A stretch of DNA of 64,000 bases from Pontibacter actiniarum (GCF_003585765.1 NZ_CP021236.1:124001-188000); one strand, 5' to 3'; positions 48,769 through 57,830 are shown, numbered from the stretch's first letter. Notes: a model not told the origin generated them from the letters alone. Numbers and translations are program-made.

Positions 48769-49056
48769 CTACGCTTGTTTCTGCTGCACAGGTTTTTTAG
48801 AAGGTGTCGCAGGTTTGGCTTTGGTGGCTTTTTTTGGCGGAGCCTGCTGTTTTTTTGTCGGGGCTTTTTGTTTTTGCTTTACCAGCGTCATGCCGCACTT
48901 GGGGCATTTACCAGGTTTAGTGCTTTGCACTTCGGGGTGCATGGGGCAGGTATAAATCTCGGTCTGTTGCTGCTGGGTAGGCTTGTGGTGTTCGTGCTGT
49001 GCATAAGTGTACTGCCCTGTGCCGAGCAATAACACGAGTATCAAAAGTTTATACAT
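48769..49056 (-). CDS. signal peptide and heavy-metal-binding domain of the interrupted oxidase
   Basis: A 95-residue frame from the ATG at 49056; a TTG at 49071 is less likely. It has a Sec signal (cleavage after Thr-Tyr-Ala-Gln), a heavy-metal-binding domain (Tyr-Thr-Cys-Pro-Met-His-Pro and Cys-Pro-Lys-Cys-Gly-Met), then a Lys/Pro/Gln/Ala-rich linker that continues in the same phase after the TAG at 48769-48771. The frame therefore looks like the front of the oxidase gene. It could still be made as a small secreted metal binder. Confidence 0.8.
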   Translation of the reverse strand: MYKLLILVLLLGTGQYTYAQHEHHKPTQQQQTEIYTCPMHPEVQSTKPGKCPKCGMTLVKQKQKAPTKKQQAPPKKATKAKPATPSKKPVQQKQA

Positions 49057-49266
49057 TTTAAGCTGGTACAAAATGAAAGTGTTTTATAGTTTGCATGTTA
49101 CTCGCAATACCTAATAAGTCTAAGCTGCGACTACAGTTCTAATTCTGTTTTACACCATACAGGTTAATAGGTTGGATTAACTTCACTGTTATACTTTAAT
49201 AAATGACGGTGTTCTGACCATCAGATTTCGCTAAACTCCTTCCTACAAAAATGCCATGGCAACTAC

Positions 49267-50706
49267 TTAGTAATTATTAACGCAGTCAGACATGGTCTCT
49301 TTTGTTGACTGCGGGTGACACTGTGACTCCACCTCAGGTTCTTTTTCCAGGTTCATCCAAGTACCTTTGGCGAATTTATAGGCCAGTACCCCTGCACGGG
49401 TTACAATGTCAATACCAATGGCAATCCAGACACCTGTAAGACCCCAGCCCAAGGTTATTCCCAAGTAATAAACCAGAACAGTGCGAATGGCCCACATACC
49501 GGCCGCCGTCAGGTACATGGGGAACTTCGTGTTATTGGCAGCCTGGTATGCGCCCGTAAGCGTTAATAGGGCGGCCAAAAAAGGCTGAAACGCTCCGGAA
49601 ACCTTCAGGGCGTTTCCTATTTTAGAGATCACCTCCGGGTCTTGGGAGAACAGACTGCCAGCCCACTCCCCCAAGAAGAAGAGCAGTAAGCCCAGCACAC
49701 CCATTATGCCCACAGCCATCCAGGCCCCTATTTTTGTAAAGGAAACCGCCTCCTCTATTCTTCCTGCCCCTATCTGCTGTCCGGCCAGTATTGTAACCGC
49801 TGTGGCAAAGCCATAGCCTGCCATATAGGAGATCACCTCCACGTTTCCGGCAATCTGATGAGCGGCAAAGACGTTGGTGCCCAGTGAAACAATAAAACCG
49901 AAATAAACAATCTGCCCGGCCCGCATGATGAGTACTTCACCGGCGGCAGGGCTGCCTAATGTAGCAAGCTCCTTCTGGTGGCCCCAGTCCACAGACCAGA
50001 AGTCTTTCCGGAAGGCCAGCACCTCTGAACGCTGGATGTAGTAGACGAGCAGTAGGGTTCCAAGCACACGGGAGGCAACTGTGGCCAGCGCAGCACCCGT
50101 TACGCCCATTTCAGGAAAGATCCAGAAACCGAAAATAAGAGCATACCCCAGGAGCGCATGGAAGATGTTGATAATAATGCTGACTTTCATGGGTGCACGT
50201 GTGTTACCCGAACCCCGTAGATTGGCACTGAGCGCAAACATGAGCGACATAAACACGGAAGGAATGCCCACAACCCGAAAATAGTTCTCCCCTATGTCCA
50301 GTACCTGCTCTTCCAGCCCCATGAGTGTGAGCAGGGGGCGTGCAAAAAACAGCGTTACGATTCCTGTCAGAATGCCGAAAAGGATGGAGAGTATAATTGC
50401 CTGCTGCGCGATATGACGGGCTCTTTCTACCTGTTTCGCTCCCAAGGCGTTTGCCACCCTAACGTTTGCTGCCACACCTATCGCCATAAAGACGGCAAAG
50501 TAGATAGCCAGTATGGCGTTGGTGGCCCCAATAGCAGAAACCTCAGCCAAGCCAATTTTTGACACGAAATAAACATCCACAAAGCCAATAAATGTCTGAA
50601 AGAAGTTCTCTACTACTGCCGGAAAAGCAAGGAGCAGGACAATCTTCATTTTATCACGAAGAGTGGCAGTAACCGGTATTTGTACTAGCTCTTTGTCAGC
50701 TTCCAT
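49267..50706 (-). CDS. MATE-family efflux transporter
   Basis: A 479-residue protein with twelve hydrophobic helices in two halves. The start reads Leu-Leu-Ala-Phe-Pro-Ala-Val-Val-Glu-Asn and Val-Asp-Val-Tyr-Phe-Val, typical of MATE transporters, with Gly-Ser-Gly-Asn-Thr near residue 175. MATE pumps move organic cations and drugs out in exchange for Na+ or H+. It is 39 bp downstream of the His-rich gene at 50746 on the same strand, so the two may share a transcript. A metal role is not expected from the family. Confidence 0.92.
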   Translation of the reverse strand: MEADKELVQIPVTATLRDKMKIVLLLAFPAVVENFFQTFIGFVDVYFVSKIGLAEVSAIGATNAILAIYFAVFMAIGVAANVRVANALGAKQVERARHIAQQAIILSILFGILTGIVTLFFARPLLTLMGLEEQVLDIGENYFRVVGIPSVFMSLMFALSANLRGSGNTRAPMKVSIIINIFHALLGYALIFGFWIFPEMGVTGAALATVASRVLGTLLLVYYIQRSEVLAFRKDFWSVDWGHQKELATLGSPAAGEVLIMRAGQIVYFGFIVSLGTNVFAAHQIAGNVEVISYMAGYGFATAVTILAGQQIGAGRIEEAVSFTKIGAWMAVGIMGVLGLLLFFLGEWAGSLFSQDPEVISKIGNALKVSGAFQPFLAALLTLTGAYQAANNTKFPMYLTAAGMWAIRTVLVYYLGITLGWGLTGVWIAIGIDIVTRAGVLAYKFAKGTWMNLEKEPEVESQCHPQSTKETMSDCVNNY

Positions 50707-50745
50707 GGGTGGTATTGTGGTTTCTAAGGATGTGTCCTGCTGCTT

Positions 50746-51450
50746 TTAGTGATGGTGCCCATGGTGTCCCTGCCCCGGAAGCTCAGATACGTGCACGACA
50801 TAATCCATGGTATATAGCAGCCCGTTTAGCAGGAACTGAATCCATACCCGGTATAATCCCGTGGCAGTAAAAGCGGAGTGCAGCACCAGCACGTCCTCGT
50901 GCACCATGGGGTGGACATGCAGGTATTCTTTTGTATTCACATTGATCATAACCACGTGGGCCTTAGCACCCAGAAAATCACCTAGTGAAGAGGCAGGTAT
51001 TACAGCCTCCCCCTGTTTCATGGTAACGCGTATGGCACTGAGGTCCTGCACATCCAGTTGCACGCTCACACTGTCAACGGTTTTACTGAGCACATCCTGC
51101 TGATAGCGCTGCACGTCCCGTTTATCACCCGCAACATCAACTGTTTTTAGGACAACAACCGGTGCACCGTTCAGTGGCTTTATATCACAGTAAAGCAGGA
51201 ACTTTCCACCGAAGGGAAATGTGAAATTCACGACGTACTCTTTGCCTGTCTTCTCCGGGTGCTCGTGGGCAAAGAAAGAAAGGTCATCTGAAATTATAAT
51301 AAGGTGGATATCTTTGGTGTGTACCTCTTCCAGCGCAAGGGGATTCCCGTCTGCTTGGGTATCGATGGGTGTTAGCCCAACTCTAGTTACCTCTTGCGCC
51401 TTTACGGGATGAGGTTCATACGCAAATAAAACATCAATTGTATTTCCCAT
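50746..51450 (-). CDS. His-rich uncharacterised protein with His-Glu-His-Pro motif
   Basis: A 234-residue protein from the ATG at 51450; a start at 51480 would add ten residues. Two beta-rich halves are likely. The first holds Phe-Phe-Ala-His-Glu-His-Pro followed by Phe-Pro-Phe-Gly-Gly-Lys-Phe, the second Tyr-Leu-His-Val-His-Pro-Met-Val-His, and the end is Gly-His-His-Gly-His-His-His. The repeat of His-x-His-Pro in each half suggests a duplicated cupredoxin-like or similar beta-sandwich with metal sites. No signal peptide is evident. The family is unnamed to me; it recurs in copper islands. Confidence 0.62.
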   Translation of the reverse strand: MGNTIDVLFAYEPHPVKAQEVTRVGLTPIDTQADGNPLALEEVHTKDIHLIIISDDLSFFAHEHPEKTGKEYVVNFTFPFGGKFLLYCDIKPLNGAPVVVLKTVDVAGDKRDVQRYQQDVLSKTVDSVSVQLDVQDLSAIRVTMKQGEAVIPASSLGDFLGAKAHVVMINVNTKEYLHVHPMVHEDVLVLHSAFTATGLYRVWIQFLLNGLLYTMDYVVHVSELPGQGHHGHHH

Positions 51451-51606
51451 AGTACATTTTCTGCCTAGTATATGAGACAACAGAGCGCAGAAGTGATTTT
51501 GAAAAACTGCGCCTGCTGCACTCCAATCCCTTTTAGGTTAAATGAAAACAGAGCTGCGCAGCACGCAACCCTGTTTCCGTTATAAGACAAACAGCCAAAA
51601 AAACAT

Positions 51607-52320
51607 TTACAAGTTCTTTCCTTTATGGGTTGGCACCCCATGTTCGTTCAAGAAGGCTGCCAACTCTATTATTTCCTGCGACTGCTCTTCTATGATGATT
51701 TCAGCTTCTTCCAGGGCCATTTCATCATCCCCCCACTTCAACTCAGTGTTGGACATGGCAAGCGCACCTTCGTGATGACAGATCATCAGCTGGGCAAAAT
51801 CCACATCCGGATCAGGCGTATCCTTTACAGATCGCATGCAACGCATCATGGCCATCATATCCTCCCGCATCTCCATCATAAACATTTTACATTCTTCCTT
51901 TGAAAGTGGCTCAGGTGTAGGGTGAGACGCTAGAAACGCTTGTAGCCTTTCCTTGCTTGCCTGATTGCCCTCTTTCGTTTTCACGGCCAGTTCCAGCGCT
52001 TCCGGCTCATGGCCATACTTCAGTTCAATGTCCGCCATTTTTATGCCCATCTCGTGGTGCATGATCATCATGTTCGCAAAGTCAATGTCCGGGTCGCAGG
52101 TCATTTCCATCTGGTTCATCATCTTCATCATCGAGTTGATCACCTGCTGCATCTCCTTGTCAAAGGCTTTGTCATCTTCCCAATAAGCACCTTTTGCCGC
52201 TTGTTCTCCACTGGCACTTAACGGAGTAACAACATCCTGGTCTTTTTCGCAGCTGCTGAGCACAAACACAGCCATGACCATCAGAGCAAAACTCTTGAAA
52301 CTGTTAAATTTTGTTTTCAT
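51607..52320 (-). CDS. DUF305-domain lipoprotein (second copy)
   Basis: A 237-residue lipoprotein (lipobox Leu-Ser-Ser-Cys, Cys24). Two DUF305 units carry Met-Ile-Met-His-His-Glu-Met-Gly and Met-Ile-Cys-His-His-Glu-Gly-Ala, with Met-rich segments near 65-75 and 150-162. It probably binds Cu or Ag in the periplasm. It is less His-rich than the copy at 45530 and has a real lipobox. It lies on the minus strand near the four-helix gene. Confidence 0.86.
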   Translation of the reverse strand: MKTKFNSFKSFALMVMAVFVLSSCEKDQDVVTPLSASGEQAAKGAYWEDDKAFDKEMQQVINSMMKMMNQMEMTCDPDIDFANMMIMHHEMGIKMADIELKYGHEPEALELAVKTKEGNQASKERLQAFLASHPTPEPLSKEECKMFMMEMREDMMAMMRCMRSVKDTPDPDVDFAQLMICHHEGALAMSNTELKWGDDEMALEEAEIIIEEQSQEIIELAAFLNEHGVPTHKGKNL

Positions 52321-52400
52321 AAATAATAGATTAAGTGCAAAAAATGTGATTAAAAAGATTCTGGCCCTGCACAGGAAATCAGGCTATAGCCAAACAAAAA

Positions 52401-52439
52401 CACCCTGACCACTCTCAAAACTGTAGAGCAATCAGGGTG
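52401..52439 (-). terminator. terminator of the four-helix gene (minus strand)
   Basis: Stem CACCCTGA / TCAGGGTG (52401-52408, 52432-52439) with inner pairing CTCT/AGAG. On the minus strand it is followed by GTTTTTGTTTG, a T-rich tail. It ends the unit that starts at 52794. Confidence 0.78.
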
Positions 52440-52476
52440 AGTTTATTAGAAGATTATACTCTTTAACATATAAAGA

Positions 52477-52794
52477 TTATGATGCCTGTTGACAAGCCTG
52501 TTCACAGCGGCGGCAAGCTTCGGCGCACATGCGGCAGTGTTCCATTTGCGAGTGTTTCTCACATTCTGCACCGCACTCGCGGCACACTCTGGCACAAAGG
52601 TCTAGTACTTCTCTTGCCATGGTTGAGTCGCGGGATACATAATCCAAAGCCATTTTACAGATAGCAGCGCACTCCAGGTCAAGCCGTATGCAGCGCTCCA
52701 TCATTTTCACATCGTCTTCCTGCAGACAGGAAACGGCACAATAATTACAGGCTGCGGCACATTCTGCAAGTGTAGCTATTAAGTCTCTGTTCAT
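52477..52794 (-). CDS. four-helix-bundle copper-binding protein (second copy)
   Basis: A 105-residue cytosolic protein from the ATG at 52794; the upstream ATG at 52872 would add 26 residues that do not fit the family. Cys clusters Cys-Ala-Ala-Ala-Cys-Asn-Tyr-Cys, Cys-Arg-Glu-Cys-Gly-Ala-Glu-Cys and Cys-Arg-Arg-Cys-Glu-Gln-Ala-Cys line the predicted helices. It should store Cu(I) in the cytosol like the copies at 2375 and 57371. It is a single-gene unit with a terminator. Confidence 0.86.
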   Translation of the reverse strand: MNRDLIATLAECAAACNYCAVSCLQEDDVKMMERCIRLDLECAAICKMALDYVSRDSTMAREVLDLCARVCRECGAECEKHSQMEHCRMCAEACRRCEQACQQAS

Positions 52795-53033
52795 AGTTAT
52801 CTGGGTTTTATAATACATTTGCTTGGTTATACCCATCCAAAGTCCCTTCTGTTTTATATATTCATAAGCCATTTTTATATAATATTAGTGGTAGCATTTA
52901 ATCAAGTGTTCTTCAAAGCAGGTAAAATCTGCCCTGGCAGTGACTCCTAGCTTACATTTGCCAGAGGTTACCACCTCTTCGCCATTTAACTCCCTACCTG
53001 TTATTGCGTTTAGAAGATCACACTAACGACTCG

Positions 53034-53655
53034 ATGTACCTTATGAATTTTCTGTATCTCTTCTTGGGAGCTTTTACTTATACCTCAATCGCACTAGATA
53101 TTATCAAGACCACCTTTTCTTCAAGTGGAGGAGGTCGGATTACGGAATTAGTGTCCAGGGCAGTGTGGAAGATATTCTTCTTTATTTCAGGTAAAAAGGG
53201 AAAAGCAAAGCTACTTGAGTATGCGGGGCCATCTATACTTACCTCCACACTTCTGACATGGGTTCTTGGGCTCTGGGCTGGGCTGTTCCTGCTGCTTCTC
53301 TCTGATCCAGACTCTGTTGTAAACAGCACAACATTATCCAGTGCCACCCCTCTTGGAAACTATATTATGCGGGTTTTACGCTTTCCACTTTGGGGGTAGG
53401 AGATTATGTGGCATCAAATAATGTATGGCGGGTTATTACGAGTATCACAGCTTTCTCTGGCTTAGCTTTCATAACTGCCTCCCTCACTTATTTTGTACAG
53501 GTGTTATCTGCCGTAGGTTTGCAGAGTAAACTTAGTCTTTACATCAACAGCATGGGTAGATCGCCACAGCAGATTCTGGCGAACAGTTGGGACGAAAAAG
53601 GCTTCTCCTCTTTTTTCGATAACGTGTCAGACATATGCCAGATGCTCATGCAGCT
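53034..53655 (+). pseudogene. broken two-helix potassium-channel-like gene
   Basis: The first frame (ATG at 53034) reads like the start of an ion-channel protein and runs to 53399. The pore part is in another phase: Trp-Lys-Leu-Tyr-Tyr-Ala-Gly-Phe then Thr-Leu-Gly-Val-Gly-Asp-Tyr, a selectivity-filter-like sequence. The frame must have shifted near 53340-53350. The C-terminal part (Leu-Ser-Ala-Val, Ser-Pro-Gln-Gln-Ile) follows the intact channel at 59836 but ends at about 53655, where AraC-fragment sequence begins. It is a clear remnant. Confidence 0.75.
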
Positions 53656-53823
53656 GAGCTCCTCTCTTACGATGAGCTGCCTCTTACTGCTATTGCAACC
53701 AAGCTCGGCTATAAAAGCCTGCAGCACCTTTCCAGGCAGTTTAAAGAAGTTACTGGCACCACCCTCAATCAATACAAGCGGCAGGGTGGCTCAGACCGTC
53801 ATACTATCGATAACCTGTATTGA
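53656..53823 (+). pseudogene. 3' fragment of an HMA-AraC regulator gene
   Basis: The frame reads Leu-Leu-Ser-Tyr-Asp-Glu-Leu-Pro-Leu and continues with the second AraC helix-turn-helix to Asp-Asn-Leu-Tyr and a stop. It differs from the end of 38408-38995 at six of 54 residues. The 5' two thirds, including the metal domain, are missing and replaced by channel sequence. It is followed by a DUF2231 gene, as the full copy is. Confidence 0.85.
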
Positions 53824-54042
53824 TACCAAGGTTTCTCCACAGATATATAATGCTGCTCCATAAATTTATAAAACTGCCTTCGTCTCGCTCGAGTACTCTA
53901 AGTGTGTTCACAGGCAACGCACCTGCTTAGTACTTTTGTGTGCAATCAGAGGCTGCTAATTTTAATGTTATTGAGAGTAGTTAGGTATTGTGGAGCTTTA
54001 ATGTAAATCATAATACACCCACTTAACTAACGCTTTATAAGA

Positions 54043-54714
54043 ATGAAAAACACCTGTTTTTTACTACTCCTAATGTTGTTTTTATCTGTAATTAATACCC
54101 AAACACTTTACGCACACGGAGGCGAGAAACACGGGAAGGGTGCCCCAACGCAAGAGAAGCTGCAGATGGCAGACACCGCTGCCCTAGTGCAACCCGCAGT
54201 AGCTCCCGAAGCGCATGCCGCGCACCAGCAAGAACCGGAGAGTGCCCACGCCAGACCGGATGACTTCCCGAACAGGCACCCCCTGCTTGTGCATTTCCCC
54301 ATCGTGCTGCTGTTGGTGGCCGCCGCCGTGCAGCTCTGCAACATCCTTTTTCTGCGCAGAGAGCTGGACTGGATCACCACCATAGCCACCCTAATAAGCT
54401 TTGGCATGGCCTACTATGTTACTAAAATCGCGCATCCGCACACCAGCGGACTCACAGAACATGCCAAGCTTGTACTCGCCCAGCACGACTACTACGCCGA
54501 CTGGACCATTTACCTGGCGGGAATAGGCCTGGCGGCACAGTTGATGAGTCAGTTCCTGTTTAAGGGCAAGCGCTGGAGTGTGCTGGTCGTAGCCTTTGTT
54601 CTTACAGGTGCTGCTTACAGCGTGGCCATGGCAGGACATTATGGGGCGCAGCTCGTACATATAGAGGGAGTCGGTCCCCAAGGCAAGTACCTGGACACAG
54701 GGCACCACCATTAA
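54043..54714 (+). CDS. DUF2231-like membrane protein (second copy)
   Basis: A 223-residue protein with a signal peptide, a Gly-Gly-Glu-Lys-His segment near residue 25, a short Glu/His-rich linker and four membrane helices starting with His-Pro-Leu-Leu-Val-His-Phe-Pro. It is a close paralogue of 39194-39901, and even the bases just before the start (ACTAAnnCTTTATAA) are shared. It follows the AraC fragment, so the block was duplicated as one piece. A terminator follows immediately. Confidence 0.82.
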   Translation: MKNTCFLLLLMLFLSVINTQTLYAHGGEKHGKGAPTQEKLQMADTAALVQPAVAPEAHAAHQQEPESAHARPDDFPNRHPLLVHFPIVLLLVAAAVQLCNILFLRRELDWITTIATLISFGMAYYVTKIAHPHTSGLTEHAKLVLAQHDYYADWTIYLAGIGLAAQLMSQFLFKGKRWSVLVVAFVLTGAAYSVAMAGHYGAQLVHIEGVGPQGKYLDTGHHH

Positions 54715-54717
54715 TTT

Positions 54718-54752
54718 AAAGGCGCAGACCCATAGCTGCGCCTTTGCTTTTT
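54718..54752 (+). terminator. terminator after the second DUF2231 gene
   Basis: Stem AAAGGCGCAG / CTGCGCCTTT (54718-54727, 54736-54745), an 8-base loop and a T-rich tail. Confidence 0.83.
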
Positions 54753-54799
54753 AGCTGTGCACGTAAATGCTAGCTATATGAAACTTAAAGCTGACAAGG

Positions 54800-55114
54800 A
54801 TGAACAAGTACCACTATGAAACCATAGTCGAGGCGCTCCATGACTTAAAGAAGCGGGGCTATGTGGAGGACTTTAACTTACGCCCGTATTGTCTGGAGTG
54901 CCCCCGTTTACAACTGGAGTTAGGGGCGGGGGAGTTTGACATCAATGAGGTACATCGGTTTGAAGGAGCTAGCAGCCCTGACGATAACTCGGTTTTGTAC
55001 GCAATCTCCTCCGATCAGGGCGTAAAAGGTGTACTGGTAGATGCTTATGGAACGTATGCCGATTCTGTTACGCCTGAAATGGCCCGTAAATTAAAAGTTG
55101 ATTATCCATCTTAG
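54800..55114 (+). CDS. small conserved-type protein, uncharacterised
   Basis: A 104-residue soluble protein that opens Met-Asn-Lys-Tyr-His-Tyr-Glu-Thr-Ile-Val. A single Cys-Leu-Glu-Cys lies near residues 31-34. The second half has Phe-Glu-Gly-Ala-Ser-Ser-Pro-Asp-Asp-Asn-Ser and Gly-Val-Leu-Val-Asp-Ala-Tyr-Gly. Similar short proteins occur in Bacteroidota and are sometimes named after phosphoribosyl pyrophosphate synthetase, but no PRPP loop is visible here. It lies 11 bp before copB, likely in one operon. Confidence 0.66.
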   Translation: MNKYHYETIVEALHDLKKRGYVEDFNLRPYCLECPRLQLELGAGEFDINEVHRFEGASSPDDNSVLYAISSDQGVKGVLVDAYGTYADSVTPEMARKLKVDYPS

Positions 55115-55125
55115 AAGCTGTTATC

Positions 55126-57267
55126 ATGAATCATGACCATAAACACCATCAGGGAAAAAGTCAGCGCCAGCAGGCAAAGGATCAGAAAAACCAGGTAACA
55201 GAGCGGCTGGAGGAAAAGACACTGCACGCCCACCACAAGGCCATGCCGCATGGAGAAGGCACGCCCCCACCGCACGAAGAGCACATAGGCCACGCGGAAC
55301 ACGGGGAGCATGAGGGCCACCACGACCACCACCGCATGATGATCGAGGACTTTAAGAAGCGCTTCTGGGTATCGCTTGCGCTATCAGTTCCGGTTATCAT
55401 CATCAGCCCAATGATACAGGATATTCTGGGCTACTCCTTGAATATCCCTTACAACATGATGATTTCCTTTGTGCTTTCCAGCATCATCTACTTTTATGGG
55501 GGTTGGCCATTTTTAACAGGCCTTGCTGAGGAGGTTAAGAAGAAGACTCCGGGCATGATGACGCTGATTGGCGTGGCCATTACCGTGGCCTATGTATACA
55601 GCACGGCAGTAGCCTTCGGGTTAAGAGGCATGGACTTTTTCTGGGAACTTGCCACCCTGATCGTGGTGATGCTGCTGGGCCACTGGATTGAGATGCGTTC
55701 TGTACTTGGTGCCTCCAAAGCCCTTGAGTTGCTGGTGAGCATGATGCCGGCTGAGGCTGCGCTTATTAAAGATGGGCAAACCATTAAAGTAAAAGTGGAA
55801 GAGCTAAAAGCTGATGATCTTATCCTGATAAAACCCGGTGAGAAAGTACCTGCCGATGGCGAGGTGGTGCAAGGAGATAGTTACCTGAACGAAAGCATGC
55901 TGACTGGTGAGAGCAAGCCGGTACAGAAAAAGCCAGGCGATAAAGTGATTGGTGGCTCCATAAACGGAAATGGCTCGCTGCAGGTCCGTGTGCAAAGCAC
56001 CGGAAAGGACAGTTACCTGAACAAGGTGATTACGCTGGTGCAGGATGCCCAAAAGACAAAATCGGAGACGCAGCGCCTTGCCGACAAGGCTGCCAAATGG
56101 CTAACCTCCATTGCCCTTACTGCCGGTACTTTAACCTTAGTAGCCTGGCTAATTGCCGGTGCTGAGTTTGGCTTTGCCCTGGAGCGTATGGTTACCGTTA
56201 TGGTTATTTCTTGTCCGCATGCACTGGGTTTGGCTATACCCTTAGTGGTAGCAATCTCTACGGCAGTATCAGCTAATAATGGTCTCCTAATCCGTAACCG
56301 TACAGCCTTTGAGAACTCACGCAACATCACCACCATCATCTTCGACAAAACAGGTACGCTTACCCAAGGCTCGCATGAAGTGGCAAGGGTAGTTTCATTT
56401 AGTTCCGCTTATCCCGAGAAGGAATTGCTGAGGTTGGCAGCGGGGGTTGAGCAGAACTCAGAGCACTACATTTCGCAGGGTGTGTTGCGCAAAGTTGAGG
56501 CAGAAGGCATTGCCATACCCGCCTCCTCAGACTTCCATTACCTGCCCGGCAAGGGCCTAGAGGGAACCGTTGAAGGAAAGGATGTGAAGGTAGTCGGGCC
56601 AAACTACATTAAAGAGTATAACATACAAGTACCTGAAAACGATGCCGAAGAAGGCGTTGAAACAGTAGTTTATATTATGATAGACCAGCAGGTGGCAGGC
56701 TTTATAACTTTAAAAGACCGGATACGCCCAGAGTCAGAAGAAGCGATTAGAATACTGAAAGAGAACGGCATCAAGAACCTTTTGCTTACCGGTGACAATG
56801 AGCGTGTAGCTAAAAGTGTAAGCGACAAACTGGGGATGGATGGCTATTTGGCCAATGTACTTCCGCATGAAAAGCAAGAGAAAGTAAAGGAGCTGCAGGC
56901 TAAGGGAGAATTTGTGGCCATGACCGGTGACGGCGTGAACGATGCCCCTGCCCTTGCCCAAGCCGAAGTCGGGATTGCCGTAGGTTCCGGTACCGACGTA
57001 GCGGCCGAAACCGCAGACATCATACTGGTAAACAGTAACCCACAGGACATCAGCTCGCTTATCCTGTTTGGTAAAGCCACTTACCGCAAAATGATCCAAA
57101 ACCTGATATGGGCCACAGCTTACAACGTGATTGCATTGCCACTTGCTGCAGGTGTGCTATACAAGCAGGGCATCATGGTTTCGCCAGCGGTTGGGGCAGC
57201 CTTAATGAGTTTGAGTACTGTGATTGTGGCTATTAATGCACAGTTGCTTCGCAAACAGATTAAGTAG
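55126..57267 (+). CDS. copB: CopB-type P1B-3 ATPase (CPH, second copy)
   Basis: A 713-residue pump closely similar to 42767-44911 through its whole length after the variable His-rich N-terminus (first 75 residues, rich in Gly-His and His-His). The ion site is Cys-Pro-His (363-365) and the phosphorylated residue Asp407. It exports copper or silver from the cytosol. It is preceded by a small soluble protein instead of being followed by the membrane protein seen after the first copy, so the two copies sit in different contexts. A four-helix gene follows about 100 bp later. Confidence 0.95.
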   Translation: MNHDHKHHQGKSQRQQAKDQKNQVTERLEEKTLHAHHKAMPHGEGTPPPHEEHIGHAEHGEHEGHHDHHRMMIEDFKKRFWVSLALSVPVIIISPMIQDILGYSLNIPYNMMISFVLSSIIYFYGGWPFLTGLAEEVKKKTPGMMTLIGVAITVAYVYSTAVAFGLRGMDFFWELATLIVVMLLGHWIEMRSVLGASKALELLVSMMPAEAALIKDGQTIKVKVEELKADDLILIKPGEKVPADGEVVQGDSYLNESMLTGESKPVQKKPGDKVIGGSINGNGSLQVRVQSTGKDSYLNKVITLVQDAQKTKSETQRLADKAAKWLTSIALTAGTLTLVAWLIAGAEFGFALERMVTVMVISCPHALGLAIPLVVAISTAVSANNGLLIRNRTAFENSRNITTIIFDKTGTLTQGSHEVARVVSFSSAYPEKELLRLAAGVEQNSEHYISQGVLRKVEAEGIAIPASSDFHYLPGKGLEGTVEGKDVKVVGPNYIKEYNIQVPENDAEEGVETVVYIMIDQQVAGFITLKDRIRPESEEAIRILKENGIKNLLLTGDNERVAKSVSDKLGMDGYLANVLPHEKQEKVKELQAKGEFVAMTGDGVNDAPALAQAEVGIAVGSGTDVAAETADIILVNSNPQDISSLILFGKATYRKMIQNLIWATAYNVIALPLAAGVLYKQGIMVSPAVGAALMSLSTVIVAINAQLLRKQIK

Positions 57268-57370
57268 TAGTATGGAAGCATAAGGTAGTCTGAACTATAA
57301 GACGGTAACCCATTAGGGCTGGCATCGTAGTTTTTTGTACAACTATAGATAAAACTTAAACCTGAAAGCT

Positions 57371-57721
57371 ATGAATCAAACGCACCAACACGACAACAGT
57401 CAGAACAAGGATCTATTAAGCATATTGGCACAGTGTGCCGACGAATGCGATACATGCTTTGATGCATGCCTTGACAATGAGCGTACCGATGCGCTTACCA
57501 AAGCTATCCGTTTATGTCGAGACTGCGCAAAGATATGTAGGGTAACTGCCAGCTTTGTGGCTTCTAACTCCGAGGTGGCTAAACAGGTAGTAAGCCTTTG
57601 CGCCGACATCTGTAAAAAGTGCGCGGAAGTGTGCAGCCAAGACACAGACATTGAAAAGGAAACAATGCATTGTGCTAAAATATGCAGAGACTGCGAAGAA
57701 GCCTGCAGAAGTTACAAATAA
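57371..57721 (+). CDS. four-helix-bundle copper-binding protein (third copy)
   Basis: A 116-residue cytosolic protein with the same Cys layout as 2375-2734: Cys-Ala-Asp-Glu-Cys-Asp-Thr-Cys, Cys-Arg-Asp-Cys, Cys-Lys-Lys-Cys and Cys-Arg-Asp-Cys-Glu-Glu-Ala-Cys. It should store Cu(I). It follows the second copB, with a TTGTACAA sequence in the gap that may be a regulator site, and a strong terminator follows it. Confidence 0.88.
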   Translation: MNQTHQHDNSQNKDLLSILAQCADECDTCFDACLDNERTDALTKAIRLCRDCAKICRVTASFVASNSEVAKQVVSLCADICKKCAEVCSQDTDIEKETMHCAKICRDCEEACRSYK

Positions 57722-57766
57722 ATTAAGAGGCACAGTAGTTCCTGCTCCGAAGATTAATAAAATCAG

Positions 57767-57805
57767 ACAAGCCTCTACAGCTTATTTAATGCTGTAGAGG
57801 CTTGT
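57767..57805. terminator. strong hairpin terminator after the third four-helix gene
   Basis: A perfect 15-bp stem ACAAGCCTCTACAGC / GCTGTAGAGGCTTGT (57767-57781, 57791-57805) with a 9-base loop. The start of the next gene is 25 bases further on, so it separates the two units. Confidence 0.82.
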
Positions 57806-57830
57806 TTAGCACAGCCTTATTAAGTATCAA

